Assembly (NCBI GenBank): GCA_050943135.1
Contig: JBMNOP010000009.1
Location: 71,430-135,429 of the forward strand
DNA: 64,000 nt
Source: RUG695 sp050943135
GTDB lineage: Bacteria; Planctomycetota; Planctomycetia; Pirellulales; Thermoguttaceae
Direction: 5' to 3'
Shown here: piece after piece, positions 25,119 through 34,422 of the stretch
Layout of the letters: each line of letters begins with the position of its first letter
How positions within the stretch are numbered: position 1 is the stretch's first letter
Position numbers and translations under genes: made by a program
The notes under the pieces: model-generated
What the model was told of the DNA's origin: nothing
Seen by the model: only the letters and a program-made list of their open reading frames with translations
Database searches by the model: none

Positions 25119-26762
25119 TTACGGCTTGGTTCGGATCAAAGCCCCGGTTCTGGAAATCACCGTTTCGGTCTGAGGATCAAACGATTTACCGTCTTTGCGA
25201 AGTTGCGAAAGAAGCAAGGCGGCCTTGGTCGTATCCCCTTCGGCGGCGAGAACCCAAGCCTGACCGGCCAATCCGAATGCAATCCCCGACAATCCCCCCG
25301 ACTCTCCGGAAGCGAAAGAGTCGAAAATAGGTTGCGCTTCTTTGGTGCGTCCTTCGGTCATCAGGGCAAAAGCAAGTCGCATTTTTGCTTTGACCGTCCA
25401 GTAGCGATCGTTCGGAAAGAAACGAAGAATACTCCGCCACGCATCGCTCGTGTTCATCTGGGATGCAAAAACCCACTGTTCCTCGACCGAGTCGAGATGT
25501 TGGATCTCGACATCGTTTCGGTGAAGGTTTCTCGTATGGTGATATGCCCAAAACCGTCCGGCCACGAATGCTGCCGAGCCACAGATCAGGAGTACGGCTC
25601 CGACAACGATCAATCGGCGTTTCGTTTTTTGCCCCGGTTCGAGCCGCTTCATCTCGGTCAGCGTATTCTGGAACATACGTGTCGCGTTCAGAACGTCCAT
25701 AATGTGGGTAAAGGCCGGTTCATCCCCCGGATCGGCAAAAAGACTGATTTCGGAAAAGTCGGTATCCGAATCCCGCACGGGCATCTGCGAAGAAAGCGAC
25801 TCTTCGAGCCGGGTGATTTCTGACAGGAGCCGTGTCGGGGAGTCGAATCGATCTTCCGGTTTTTTCGCCATCAAACGCATCACGAGTTCCGCGAGTTGGG
25901 GGGGAATATCGGGACGATGCCGACGCGGGTCGGAAATCTCGGCACTTACATGGCGGACGATGACTGACATCGGCGAACCGCCGTCGTAGGGAGGACGGGC
26001 GGTCAGCATCCAGAATGCGGTCGCGCCGAGGGAGTAGAGATCACTACGGACATCGGTCTTTTTTCCCTCCCCCTGTTCGGGACTCATAAAAAGAGGGGTG
26101 CCGAGGGTGACCCCGACGCGGGTCAGGGAGAGGTCGGCCGGCTGATGGTCGTCGGCATAAAAGGCGAGCCCGAAATCGGCGACTTTGAGCTTTCCCTTCT
26201 CCCCAATCAAAATGTTCTCCGGCTTGATATCACGGTGAACCACTCCTGCCTGACTGGCCGACTCGAGCGCCTGAGCCACCGCTCTGAGAACCGAAAGGGC
26301 CTGCTTTGTCGAAAGAGGGCCTTTCCGGAAGACATATTGCGCCAGGTTCATTCCCGGCACATACTCTTCAGCGATATAATGGAGCGGCCGACGCATCTCT
26401 TTCCGGAACAAGGGAAAGAGACGGGGAAGAAAGGAAAACCGAGCGGGGAAAAGACCGACTTCGTAAATGCGGACGATCGTCGGCGTGTCGAGACGAGCCG
26501 CTGACTTGGCTTCTCGAGTAAATCGGAGTACATTCCGCGGGTCGGCGGCAAATTCCTCACGCAATATTTTCAGCGCCACCTGCCGGTCGAGTGGAAGATG
26601 GCGTGCCAACCAGACGGTCGCCATGCCGCCGGAGCCGATGTGACGTTCGATCAGGTAATCTCCCAGCCGGGTTCCCGGGAGAAGGTTCGGTGTCGAAGGG
26701 GAAGGCAAAGGGGAGTCGGAGCGTGTCATCGATGGCGGCTTGGTCAGAATGAAAATGAACAT
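25119..26762 (-). CDS. membrane Ser/Thr protein kinase (PknB/Hanks type)
   Basis: The ATG at 26762 has GGAAG just upstream; an in-frame ATG at 26729 is the alternative. The 547-residue protein has the glycine loop IGSGGMATV (42-50), Lys65, VVHRDIKPEN (174-183), DFG (196-198) and GTPLFMSPEQGEG, so the active site is complete. An extra 20-25 residue basic, Phe-rich stretch sits between alphaC and beta4 (about 103-127). A membrane helix (RRLIVVGAVLLICGSAAFVAG) follows, then an extracytoplasmic TPR-like tail of about 100 residues. Such kinases sense envelope signals in Planctomycetes, where they are abundant. It is divergent from purA across a symmetric promoter region. Confidence 0.93.
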   Translation of the reverse strand: MFIFILTKPPSMTRSDSPLPSPSTPNLLPGTRLGDYLIERHIGSGGMATVWLARHLPLDRQVALKILREEFAADPRNVLRFTREAKSAARLDTPTIVRIYEVGLFPARFSFLPRLFPLFRKEMRRPLHYIAEEYVPGMNLAQYVFRKGPLSTKQALSVLRAVAQALESASQAGVVHRDIKPENILIGEKGKLKVADFGLAFYADDHQPADLSLTRVGVTLGTPLFMSPEQGEGKKTDVRSDLYSLGATAFWMLTARPPYDGGSPMSVIVRHVSAEISDPRRHRPDIPPQLAELVMRLMAKKPEDRFDSPTRLLSEITRLEESLSSQMPVRDSDTDFSEISLFADPGDEPAFTHIMDVLNATRMFQNTLTEMKRLEPGQKTKRRLIVVGAVLLICGSAAFVAGRFWAYHHTRNLHRNDVEIQHLDSVEEQWVFASQMNTSDAWRSILRFFPNDRYWTVKAKMRLAFALMTEGRTKEAQPIFDSFASGESGGLSGIAFGLAGQAWVLAAEGDTTKAALLLSQLRKDGKSFDPQTETVISRTGALIRTKP

Positions 26763-26774
26763 TTCTTCCTTATC

Positions 26775-26804
26775 ATTGTAACGACTCCCAGAGAATGTTA
26801 CAAT
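26775..26804. promoter_or_regulatory. symmetric overlapping divergent promoters between kinase gene and purA
   Basis: ATTGTAAC (26775-26782) and GTTACAAT (26797-26804) form a perfect 8-bp inverted repeat. Each strand reads TTGTAA, 17 nt, TACAAT. On the plus strand this serves purA (start near 26811); on the minus strand the -10 is about 13 nt from the kinase ATG at 26762, which would leave almost no leader. It may also be a protein-binding operator. See findings. Confidence 0.6.
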
Positions 26805-26966
26805 CAAACTCCTTTTCCATTCCCGGCAATCTGGTACAATGGAAATCGTGCATGAGTCCGAGAAATTTCCCTTGGGAAACCGCAACCAGAGGCCCGGGAA
26901 GCTCTTTATCCAAAGGCGTACAAGTAGATAACGTCGCCGAATTGGCTCACAAGGAGATCGTAAGAA

Positions 26967-28268
26967 ATGGGTGCGACAGCCGTTATCGGTTTACAGTGGG
27001 GAGACGAAGCAAAAGGGAAGATCGTCGATCTCCTCAGCGAAGAACACGACATTGTCGTCCGCTATCAAGGGGGGGCCAATGCGGGGCACACCGTCGTTTT
27101 CGGTGGACAGAAATTCAAGCTCTCGTTGATCCCGAGCGGTATCTTTCACCATAACGTGCAGAGTGTCATTGCCAGCGGTGTCGTTATCGATCCGGCCTCG
27201 ATTCTCGTGGAAATCGAATCACTCACCTCGTGTGGCGTGACAATTGGCTCGAACCTGATGATCAGTGACCGTGCCCACGTTATCTTCCCGTGGCACAAAG
27301 AAGAAGACCGCCTGATGAACGATATGGGCGTCGGCAAAGAGGCGATCGGCACCACAATGCGCGGGATCGGCCCCTGCTACCGCGATAAGATCGGCCGCTC
27401 CTCGGCCATCCGTTTCGGAGATCTGTTCCGTACCGACCTGAAAGAGAAGATCGAAAAGATTGCGGCCATTAAAAACAGGAGTCTTCCCGGACTCACTCCC
27501 AATGCCGAAGTTGCCGCACAGGTCGAGGTGATGGATGCCGACGAAATCTACCGCCAGTATTCCGAGTACGCCGAAAAGCTTCGTCCCTTTGTCGCCGACG
27601 TAACGGGATACCTGCTCGATGCCGTTGATGCCGGAAAGAAAATTCTTTTTGAAGGGGCACAAGGGGCACTTTTGGATATCGACCATGGCACCTTCCCCTA
27701 TGTAACCTCCAGCAATTCCTCCGGTGTCGGCATCTCGTCCGGCGCCGGCGTTCCCGCCCGCTGTATCGATCGTCTGATCGGGATCGTCAAGGTCTATACC
27801 ACCAGGGTCGGCGGTGGACCCTTCCCGACCGAACTCGATAACGAGATCGGTCAGAAGATCCGCGACCGGGGAAACGAATACGGTACGGTCACCAAACGCC
27901 CGCGCCGTTGCGGGTGGTTCGACGCGGTCGCCGTTCGCTACACTTCTCGTTTAAGCGGCGTAACCGAGATTGCGTTGATGCTCCTCGATGTTCTTTCGAC
28001 CTTCGATAAGATCAACATCTGCACCGCGTACGAGATCGACGGCAAACGCACGACGCATTTCCCCGCCAATGCCGAGGACCTGCGAAAAGCCAAGCCGATT
28101 TTCGAAACACACCCCGGCTGGCCCGAAGATATCACCAAGGTCACGAAGTTCGCCGATCTTCCCGAAAATGCAAAGAAGTACGTTGCCCGGCTTTCCGAAA
28201 TTATCGGCAAACCGGTCTCGATGGTCTCGGTCGGTCCGGGCCGCGAACAAACAATAAAAGTCGAGTAA
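26967..28268 (+). CDS. purA: adenylosuccinate synthetase
   Basis: PurA makes adenylosuccinate from IMP, aspartate and GTP, first step from IMP to AMP. The 433-residue protein has the QWGDEAKGKIVDLLS start (catalytic Asp13), the GGANAGHT loop, IGTTMRGIGPCYRDK, FEGAQGALLDIDHGTFPYVTSSNS and the late VKVYTTRVGGGPFPTEL block. In the usual GDEGKGK motif the third Gly is Ala here. AGGAG is 10 nt before the ATG. It heads the run purA, smpB, GT39-like gene. Confidence 0.98.
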   Translation: MGATAVIGLQWGDEAKGKIVDLLSEEHDIVVRYQGGANAGHTVVFGGQKFKLSLIPSGIFHHNVQSVIASGVVIDPASILVEIESLTSCGVTIGSNLMISDRAHVIFPWHKEEDRLMNDMGVGKEAIGTTMRGIGPCYRDKIGRSSAIRFGDLFRTDLKEKIEKIAAIKNRSLPGLTPNAEVAAQVEVMDADEIYRQYSEYAEKLRPFVADVTGYLLDAVDAGKKILFEGAQGALLDIDHGTFPYVTSSNSSGVGISSGAGVPARCIDRLIGIVKVYTTRVGGGPFPTELDNEIGQKIRDRGNEYGTVTKRPRRCGWFDAVAVRYTSRLSGVTEIALMLLDVLSTFDKINICTAYEIDGKRTTHFPANAEDLRKAKPIFETHPGWPEDITKVTKFADLPENAKKYVARLSEIIGKPVSMVSVGPGREQTIKVE

Positions 28269-28320
28269 GAGTCCGCTCGGGGGGACGGACGGCCCCGCCC
28301 GGGGAAGAGGAAAATCTCCT

Positions 28321-28809
28321 TTGGCCAAGAGCAGTAAAAACAAACCGAGTACCGTAACGGGCGAAAAGGTGGTAAGTGAAAACCGCCGCGCACGCTACGA
28401 CTACCACATCCTCGACACCCTCGAGTGCGGTATCGTTTTGACGGGAAGCGAAGTTAAAAGCCTGCGCAACGGTCGTGTTTCGATTACCGATTCCTATGCT
28501 AAAGTCAAAAACGGTGAGCTTTGGCTTGTCGGGTGCGATATTCCCGAATATCTCGAAGCAAACCGATTTAATCACAAGCCGAAACGGGACCGCAAACTCC
28601 TTCTCCACAAGCGGGAAATGCGTCGTTTCGCCGAAAAAGCCCTCGAAAAAGGGTTCACCCTCGTCCCCTTAAAACTCTATTTTAACCGAGGGCGAGCCAA
28701 GATTCTCGTCGGCTTGTGTAGGGGAAAACAGGAATTCGACAAGCGCGAATCAAAGAAAAAGTCCGACACTGAAAAGGGTCTGCGCATGTCGATGATGAAA
28801 CGCAGATAA
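28321..28809 (+). CDS. smpB: tmRNA-binding protein SmpB
   Basis: SmpB brings tmRNA to stalled ribosomes in trans-translation. The 162-residue protein has RARYDYHILDTLECGIVLTGSEVKSLRNGRVSITDSYAKV and LLLHKREM plus the basic C-terminal tail (FDKRESKKKSDTEKGLRM) expected of the family. Start is TTG at 28321; no ATG gives the conserved N-terminus and a GGAAGAGG precedes it loosely. It is 52 nt after purA. The tmRNA gene itself was not found in the window. Confidence 0.96.
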   Translation: MAKSSKNKPSTVTGEKVVSENRRARYDYHILDTLECGIVLTGSEVKSLRNGRVSITDSYAKVKNGELWLVGCDIPEYLEANRFNHKPKRDRKLLLHKREMRRFAEKALEKGFTLVPLKLYFNRGRAKILVGLCRGKQEFDKRESKKKSDTEKGLRMSMMKRR

Positions 28810-28883
28810 CGCACGGGTTCCGGCACGGCATCGCCCGTAAATCAATTTAGACCGCGCACACAAGAAAGGTTCGGCACAGCAGC

Positions 28884-30701
28884 GTGGGGCGTTCTTCTCT
28901 TTTTCACACCACGCGATCCCACTTCCGTCCGTCTTTCGGCGATGCCGAAAGACGGACCCCCTTTCTTGCGGCCCTTCTCGTAACACTGGCCGCACTCTTT
29001 TTTTTCCTGGTCCTCTCGGAATCGCTCCCCCCCGTGTGGGACGAGGGGGATACCGCTTCCCGCGCCGATTCGGTTCTCCGCTGGGCACAAGGGGATTTCT
29101 CCAGAAAAGGCTTTTCTCGGGAATCGGCATGGTCCGAGGAGACGCTATGTCGATATTTCCCGAACACCGTTTCACGCGAAGGGCATCCCGCGGGTTATGT
29201 CATCCTGACGGCGGCAGGCAAGGCGTTTGCCACCTCCGCCGGTCTGGCCGGGGAAGGCAAACCTCTCTCTGAGAAGGCGGCGTACCGGTTTGGCGTGATT
29301 CTTCTTTGGTCGGTCGCGCTCGGCGCGTGTTTCTATCGGATTGAAAAGAGTTTTTTCCGTACGGCGGCAATCTTCTCGGTCTTGTCGATTGTTTTTCTTC
29401 CGCGGATCTTTGTGCACTCACAGATCGCCTTTGGCGACTCGCCCCTCATCTCGGGATGGATTCTTGCCTGGGCATGCTTCCCGCGGTCGAAAAAAAAGAT
29501 CGGCCGTTGGATTCTTTGGGGGGCTCTGTTGGGGTTGTGCGCTTCGGCGAAATTCTCTGGGGCGCTTGTATCGGTTCCCTTCCTTCTTTGGATACTCGGT
29601 CGAAAAGACCGACACGAATTCCTCGCGCTTCTTCCGGCCGCGGCGGCATCTGCGCTTTTCGTGTTCTGGCTCCTGAACCCACCGATCTGGCATGCTCCTT
29701 TTTCCGGGATCACGAAATACGTGTGGCTCAACACTCACAGAAGCGCATACAACATCGGCATCCTCTTTTTGGGGAAGCTCTACTCGCTCGATCGTCCTCT
29801 TCCCTGGTGGAACCCGCTCTTTTGGACGGCGGTGACCGTTCCGGTTGGAATTCTCTTTTCGGCATTGGGGCTCCTCGGTGCGGCGGCGGGAAAGAGTCTG
29901 ACTTCGTTTCGAAAAGGAGGAACGAAAGAAGATAAAGAAGGGGACGGCTTTCTCACCGACGATCGTCTGGGAGAAGTCAACCTTCTCTTTCTCAACTGGC
30001 TAACGCTTATCGCGGTTCGGATGTTTCCCGGACTTCCGGTACATGACGGAGTCCGCCTCTTCGCCGCGGCGTTCCCTTTCCTCGGAATTCTCGGGGGACT
30101 CGGATTCGCCGGTCTTTGGGCTCGAAAAGGACTCATTCCGCGCCTCGGGGCGCTTTTGCTCTTGCTCGGTTCGGGCTCGTCGCTTTTCTGGTATTTCCCG
30201 CAGGGGCTTTCGTATTACAATCTGTTGATCGGGGGTCTTCCGGGTGCGGCACGTGCCGGAATGGAGGTTACCTACTACTGGGACGGACTCGATCGTGAGG
30301 TCGTTTCATTCCTCAAATCGGGATCACCCGAAGAGACGACGCGTCCCATTCTTTTCAGCGCGGCGTCGCCAGCCACCCTCGCGCGCTGGCAGCGATGGGA
30401 AAAGATTCCCGGCAGGGTCGAGACGATCTCCGATTTTATCGGAAAAGAGAATGTTCCGAGCCGCTTGGCACAGGCTCCGTTCCGCTGGTATATCTTACAG
30501 AACCGCGGCTCCGGTCTGACGGCGTATGACCGTGCGCTCATTCGACGCGCCAAACCGGTATGGATCAAGACGGCCGGTTGGCGGAAAACGCCGAAATGCT
30601 TGGCGAAAACCCCCTGGGGACTTCCTCGTATCGCGCTGTTGCTCGTCTATCGCTACGAGGACTTTTGCGTTCCCCCGGTGGCTGAAGCGCGGAACGAATA
30701 A
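28884..30701 (+). CDS. polytopic membrane glycosyltransferase, GT39/ArnT-like
   Basis: A 605-residue protein with about eleven hydrophobic helices. After helix 1 comes PPVWDEGDT, matching the acidic first-loop motif of GT39/GT83 enzymes that use polyprenyl-phosphate sugars, then SREGHPAGYVIL, equivalent to the xxKPPLxY loop. These enzymes move sugars to lipids or proteins at the outer face of the inner membrane. The C-terminal third is a soluble-looking domain of about 150 residues. Start is GTG at 28884, 74 nt after smpB. Acceptor unknown. Compare the GT39-like protein at 1667-3469. Confidence 0.75.
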   Translation: MGRSSLFHTTRSHFRPSFGDAERRTPFLAALLVTLAALFFFLVLSESLPPVWDEGDTASRADSVLRWAQGDFSRKGFSRESAWSEETLCRYFPNTVSREGHPAGYVILTAAGKAFATSAGLAGEGKPLSEKAAYRFGVILLWSVALGACFYRIEKSFFRTAAIFSVLSIVFLPRIFVHSQIAFGDSPLISGWILAWACFPRSKKKIGRWILWGALLGLCASAKFSGALVSVPFLLWILGRKDRHEFLALLPAAAASALFVFWLLNPPIWHAPFSGITKYVWLNTHRSAYNIGILFLGKLYSLDRPLPWWNPLFWTAVTVPVGILFSALGLLGAAAGKSLTSFRKGGTKEDKEGDGFLTDDRLGEVNLLFLNWLTLIAVRMFPGLPVHDGVRLFAAAFPFLGILGGLGFAGLWARKGLIPRLGALLLLLGSGSSLFWYFPQGLSYYNLLIGGLPGAARAGMEVTYYWDGLDREVVSFLKSGSPEETTRPILFSAASPATLARWQRWEKIPGRVETISDFIGKENVPSRLAQAPFRWYILQNRGSGLTAYDRALIRRAKPVWIKTAGWRKTPKCLAKTPWGLPRIALLLVYRYEDFCVPPVAEARNE

Positions 30702-30736
30702 GAAATTCCCCGCGACACCCGGATAACGAAAAAGGG

Positions 30737-31420
30737 CTATTTGACGAACCGGGCATTGATCCGCTCAAAGATCGCGCGTACGCGCGACTCGACTAGGTTG
30801 TGCAGTTCTTCTTCCGAAAGATCTTTGTAGTCGTCGGGTGTAATCGGCTGACCGTACTCGATACGAAGCCCTTTCCCAAAGATAGAGGGGAACTTCTTTT
30901 GACGGGGATATGCCTGGAACGCCCCGGCGATCGCGGTCGGCACAATCACCGAACCGGTCTTGACGGCAATATTCACATACCCCTTCATGAAGGGGATCAT
31001 CGCACCGTCATGAGAACGGCTTCCCTCCGGGAAGATCAGCACCATCTCGTTGTTGCGCAGTCGACGGATTGTCTCTTTGACGCCCTGAAACCCAATCCCT
31101 TCCTGGTCGAGCTGAATGGCATTGACTGAGGCAATCAAAAGCGAGAACGGCTTAAATTTAAAGAGTTGTTTGCGCGCCAGGTAATTCATCGGCCGCCAGA
31201 AACCCGCGCCGACCGCGGGAGGGTCGAGGTAGCTCTGATGGTTCGAAACGACCAATGCCGGCCCCTTTTTCGGAATGTTCCGTCGTCCTGTATACCGAGC
31301 TCGGAAGAGGAAGACCATCACGAGCCAGCAGAGGCACCAGCAGAAATGGTACCACGTCTTCTGTGCCCACGAGACATGCCGTCCCTTGCGGCTTTTCGAT
31401 TTTGTTTGCTTCTCTGCCAT
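30737..31420 (-). CDS. plsC: 1-acyl-sn-glycerol-3-phosphate acyltransferase family (PlsC-like)
   Basis: The 227-residue protein has an N-terminal membrane helix and the PlsC motifs NHQSYLD (NHxxxxD catalytic pair), block II ARKQLFKFKPF, the FPEGSRSHDG block III and a late IVPTAIAGA block IV. Family members acylate lysophosphatidate to phosphatidate at the inner membrane. The gene is 8 nt after the zinc-ribbon gene. No lipid substrate can be named from sequence. Confidence 0.9.
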   Translation of the reverse strand: MAEKQTKSKSRKGRHVSWAQKTWYHFCWCLCWLVMVFLFRARYTGRRNIPKKGPALVVSNHQSYLDPPAVGAGFWRPMNYLARKQLFKFKPFSLLIASVNAIQLDQEGIGFQGVKETIRRLRNNEMVLIFPEGSRSHDGAMIPFMKGYVNIAVKTGSVIVPTAIAGAFQAYPRQKKFPSIFGKGLRIEYGQPITPDDYKDLSEEELHNLVESRVRAIFERINARFVK

Positions 31421-31428
31421 AACCGTAA

Positions 31429-32310
31429 CTACCTTCTGTGGCGAACCGTGGTCGGGTCCGGAGCTTTGGAATCGAGCTTCGGGCGTTTGGTAGCCTTGCG
31501 GGGAACGGGTGTCGCAGACTCACCGCTTTCGGTCCCGCCCTCAGCGCCGTCGACACCTTCCGAAGCTTCGACAGAAAAGTTTTCACCACCCGGGTCGGTA
31601 ACCGCTGCCGGAGTGGGTCGGGAGATTTCGCGATGCTGCCAGATCCAGCCCCCTTCTTGATCGAACATCAAACCGCGCAACAAAATAACCGCCAGCAGAA
31701 AAACAACCACAACGGCCAGCGCGTCGGTAAAGTTCATGTCAAAAAGGACGACCGGGACAAAGGCGGCAAAGATCGCCATCGGTACCAGATAAGCGAGTGC
31801 CATCACCCCTGGATTCATATAAAGAAGGATCAGCTCGTAAAGAATCCAAAGAACCATCAGAAGACCGGCACCGAGAAGCGACTTTTTTCCAAGCTGTCCA
31901 CCGAGGAAGATTTCCAGGTCGTTCGGATCGCGGAACGTAATATATCCGTATTTCACCAGCGGGAAAGCCACCACCAGTCCCAAAAGGATTCCGACCGGAA
32001 TCGCCAGGGGCAAAAAGTGGACGAAGTGGAAAATGAGCGCGATCAAAAGAACTGCGGACAGCACCGCCAGGTTAACAATGATCGCACGACCGGTGAACGA
32101 GTAACTCTTCTGTTCGATCGGTCGAACAAGATCGGGATTTCGAACCTTTTTGCCGTCAATCACCAGTTCATCGGGACTGACGATCGTCACGTTCGCTTTC
32201 GGAATCTCAATGGTATGACCACATTTCGGGCAGGGCCCCTTCTTTCCGGCGAAGCGATCGCTCACCTCGAATTGGGTCATACACCCGGGACATATTACAT
32301 GGATCGACAT
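31429..32310 (-). CDS. zinc-ribbon polytopic membrane protein, unknown function
   Basis: A 293-residue protein opening with a treble-clef/zinc-ribbon (VICPGCMTQFEV...GPCPKCGHTIEI, four Cys), the MJ0042-like type frequent in Planctomycetes, then four to six membrane helices (about residues 75-240) and a polar, Pro/Glu-rich tail ending in basic residues. No catalytic motif is seen. Tightly placed between pfkA (17-nt gap) and plsC (8-nt gap). Role unknown. Confidence 0.7.
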   Translation of the reverse strand: MSIHVICPGCMTQFEVSDRFAGKKGPCPKCGHTIEIPKANVTIVSPDELVIDGKKVRNPDLVRPIEQKSYSFTGRAIIVNLAVLSAVLLIALIFHFVHFLPLAIPVGILLGLVVAFPLVKYGYITFRDPNDLEIFLGGQLGKKSLLGAGLLMVLWILYELILLYMNPGVMALAYLVPMAIFAAFVPVVLFDMNFTDALAVVVVFLLAVILLRGLMFDQEGGWIWQHREISRPTPAAVTDPGGENFSVEASEGVDGAEGGTESGESATPVPRKATKRPKLDSKAPDPTTVRHRR

Positions 32311-32327
32311 CGCCGCAAAATCCTTTC

Positions 32328-33317
32328 TCAGGTCGAGAGGGCATTAAGAAGCATCATCATCTTATCGGAAATCTGACGGTGATCGGCAATCACTTCTTCA
32401 AAAGGAGAAAGTCGAATTTCGCCGTCGATATGCCCGACCATCTTCCCGGTTTCCCCTGTTCGGAGAGACTTGACCGCAGCGACACCGAGAGTGGCCGCCA
32501 AGAGTCGGTCCGCCGGACAGGGGGTTCCGCCTCGCTGCACATGTCCCAGAACGACCACGCGCATCTCGTAGGGGCTTCCCCCCTTTTTCAACGAGTCGAG
32601 CATCGCGTAAGCTCCGCCGATATCGTCTCCCTCGGCAACAACCATGATCATCGAACGCTTTCCGAGTTCGCGGTAACTTTTCAGAGCACTGACAATCTTC
32701 GGAATTTCGGTCGGGATCTCGGGAACCGCCACGATTTCGCACCCGCCGGCAATCGCGGTTTTGAGTGCCAAATCACCGCAATGCCGCCCCATCACCTCCA
32801 CAATAAACATCATGTTGTGACTTCCCGCGGTATCGCGCAACTTGTCGATCGCCTCGACCGCCGTTTGTATTGCCGTGGGAAACCCGATCGTCGCGTCGGT
32901 GCCGAGCAGGTCGTTGTCGATGGTACCGGGGATCCCAAGGACTTTCCCGTTCCAAATTTTCGTCAGGTTCAGTGCTCCGGTCATCGAGCCGTTCCCCCCG
33001 ATCACGATCAGCGCGTCAAACGCGTTACGGGTCAGGGTCTCGGCGGCACGCGCCACGCCCTGCGGGGTCGCATATTCGGTACAACGGCTACTGTGAAGGA
33101 TCGTCCCGCCCCGGCTGGTCAACCCCGAAACCTCTCGAACGCCAAGAATGTTGAGACTGCCGCTTCCATCAAAAAAGTCCTCGTCGAGAATTCCCTGATA
33201 CCCGTGCCGAATCCCGACCACTTGGTCCTGGTGAAGACCCGCCGCACGAACGATGGCGCGAATACACGGATTCATTCCCGGGGCATCGCCGCCGCTGCAT
33301 AATACTCCGATTCTCAT
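32328..33317 (-). CDS. pfkA: ATP-type 6-phosphofructokinase
   Basis: Pfk phosphorylates fructose-6-phosphate, the committed glycolysis step. The 329-residue protein has SGGDAPGMN, IGGNGSMTGA (residues 106-114), PGTIDNDLLGTD (from 130) and EVMGRHCGDLAL. Gly at the E. coli 104 and 124 positions (GGNGS; PGTIDND) is the usual sign of ATP rather than pyrophosphate use. Asn109 replaces the usual Asp in the GGDGS loop, which may touch Mg-ATP binding. First gene of the pfkA, zinc-ribbon, plsC run. Confidence 0.95.
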   Translation of the reverse strand: MRIGVLCSGGDAPGMNPCIRAIVRAAGLHQDQVVGIRHGYQGILDEDFFDGSGSLNILGVREVSGLTSRGGTILHSSRCTEYATPQGVARAAETLTRNAFDALIVIGGNGSMTGALNLTKIWNGKVLGIPGTIDNDLLGTDATIGFPTAIQTAVEAIDKLRDTAGSHNMMFIVEVMGRHCGDLALKTAIAGGCEIVAVPEIPTEIPKIVSALKSYRELGKRSMIMVVAEGDDIGGAYAMLDSLKKGGSPYEMRVVVLGHVQRGGTPCPADRLLAATLGVAAVKSLRTGETGKMVGHIDGEIRLSPFEEVIADHRQISDKMMMLLNALST

Positions 33318-33417
33318 CTGTACCCCTTTCTATCCGTCAAAATGGTTACTCGCTAAAAAACATCATCGCAACTCTTTCCGGTGACGCAAAATGTCGCCAT
33401 CGAAAAAACCGTGCGGT

Positions 33418-34380
33418 TCAGAGCGTCTGGTATCCCAATTGATTTTCGGCCAAGAACGCCTCGGCTTCGGCTTTGGTAAAGACCGATTCGGTCGCGCTTA
33501 CATGACGGACGGCGCTCATCCCCTGCGCTCCGGCACGGTTCATCAGTACAAAGGGCTCATCCCCGACCAGGAGTCCGTGGACAAAACCGGCTGCGAAGGC
33601 ATCGCCGGAACCGGTTCCGCCGACAAAATCGGCTTTAAAGATACCGGTACGGAACTTGTCGGCATCGGAATAGAAAATCGCCCCGGCCTCGCCGCAGGTG
33701 ATGACCGCCGTTTTGGCCCCGGCATCCAGGAAAATTTTCGCCTGTTCGACCGGATCTGTTTTTCCGCAGACCGCCTCCCCCTCGTCGTTGTTCGGCATGA
33801 AGTAGTCGACATAGGGCAGGAGCGGCTTAATGACATCCCAATATGGACGTTTGCCGTAAAGGACCAGGTCGAGAATCGTCTTTCCGCCATGGTCTTGGAA
33901 TTTGCGCAAAAAATCGACCGTTTCCGGCTTTTCGAGTTCCGGCATCATCAGATACCCCCCCAGGTAAAGTACCTCGGCCTCGTCGGCCCACGCCTCGGGG
34001 ATATCGTGTATCGAGAACGATGCGTTCGCGCCGGTCGTGCTGACAAATCGGCGGTCTTCGCCGATAACATTGATGATTAGCGAGATCCCGGGACAGGCGT
34101 TCTTGACACGGCCGAGTCCCGAAACGTCGATGAAAGGCGCATCGAGCGAGCGGACCACGAAATCACTGAACGAATCGTCCCCGACCGACCCGCAAAGCCC
34201 GGTCGGAACTTCGAGGCGGGAAAGGTTCAGCGCCACGTTCGAGGCACACCCGCCAAGCGTGAGCACAACTCCTTCGGTTTGAACCAGTTCGCCCGGTTTC
34301 GGGCAGTGGGAAATCGGAACGCACCCGACATCGGCAAAGAGGATACCGGCAGAAAGACAGCGATGTTTATTGGTGGCCAT
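33418..34380 (-). CDS. PfkB-family carbohydrate kinase
   Basis: A 320-residue ribokinase-fold protein. It has the N-terminal GGCASNVALNLSRLEVP region and the C-terminal GGTGSGDAFAAGFVHGL with the catalytic Asp (GxGD). Substrates in this family include ribose, fructose, adenosine and 2-keto-3-deoxygluconate, and the sequence does not pick one. It is 42 nt from the AI-2E-like gene and 100 nt from pfkA; it is not the pfkA paralog in fold. Confidence 0.9.
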   Translation of the reverse strand: MATNKHRCLSAGILFADVGCVPISHCPKPGELVQTEGVVLTLGGCASNVALNLSRLEVPTGLCGSVGDDSFSDFVVRSLDAPFIDVSGLGRVKNACPGISLIINVIGEDRRFVSTTGANASFSIHDIPEAWADEAEVLYLGGYLMMPELEKPETVDFLRKFQDHGGKTILDLVLYGKRPYWDVIKPLLPYVDYFMPNNDEGEAVCGKTDPVEQAKIFLDAGAKTAVITCGEAGAIFYSDADKFRTGIFKADFVGGTGSGDAFAAGFVHGLLVGDEPFVLMNRAGAQGMSAVRHVSATESVFTKAEAEAFLAENQLGYQTL

Positions 34381-34422
34381 AAAAATTGCTTTTATGCAAT
34401 GGGGTGGAACTTCCTACGCAAA

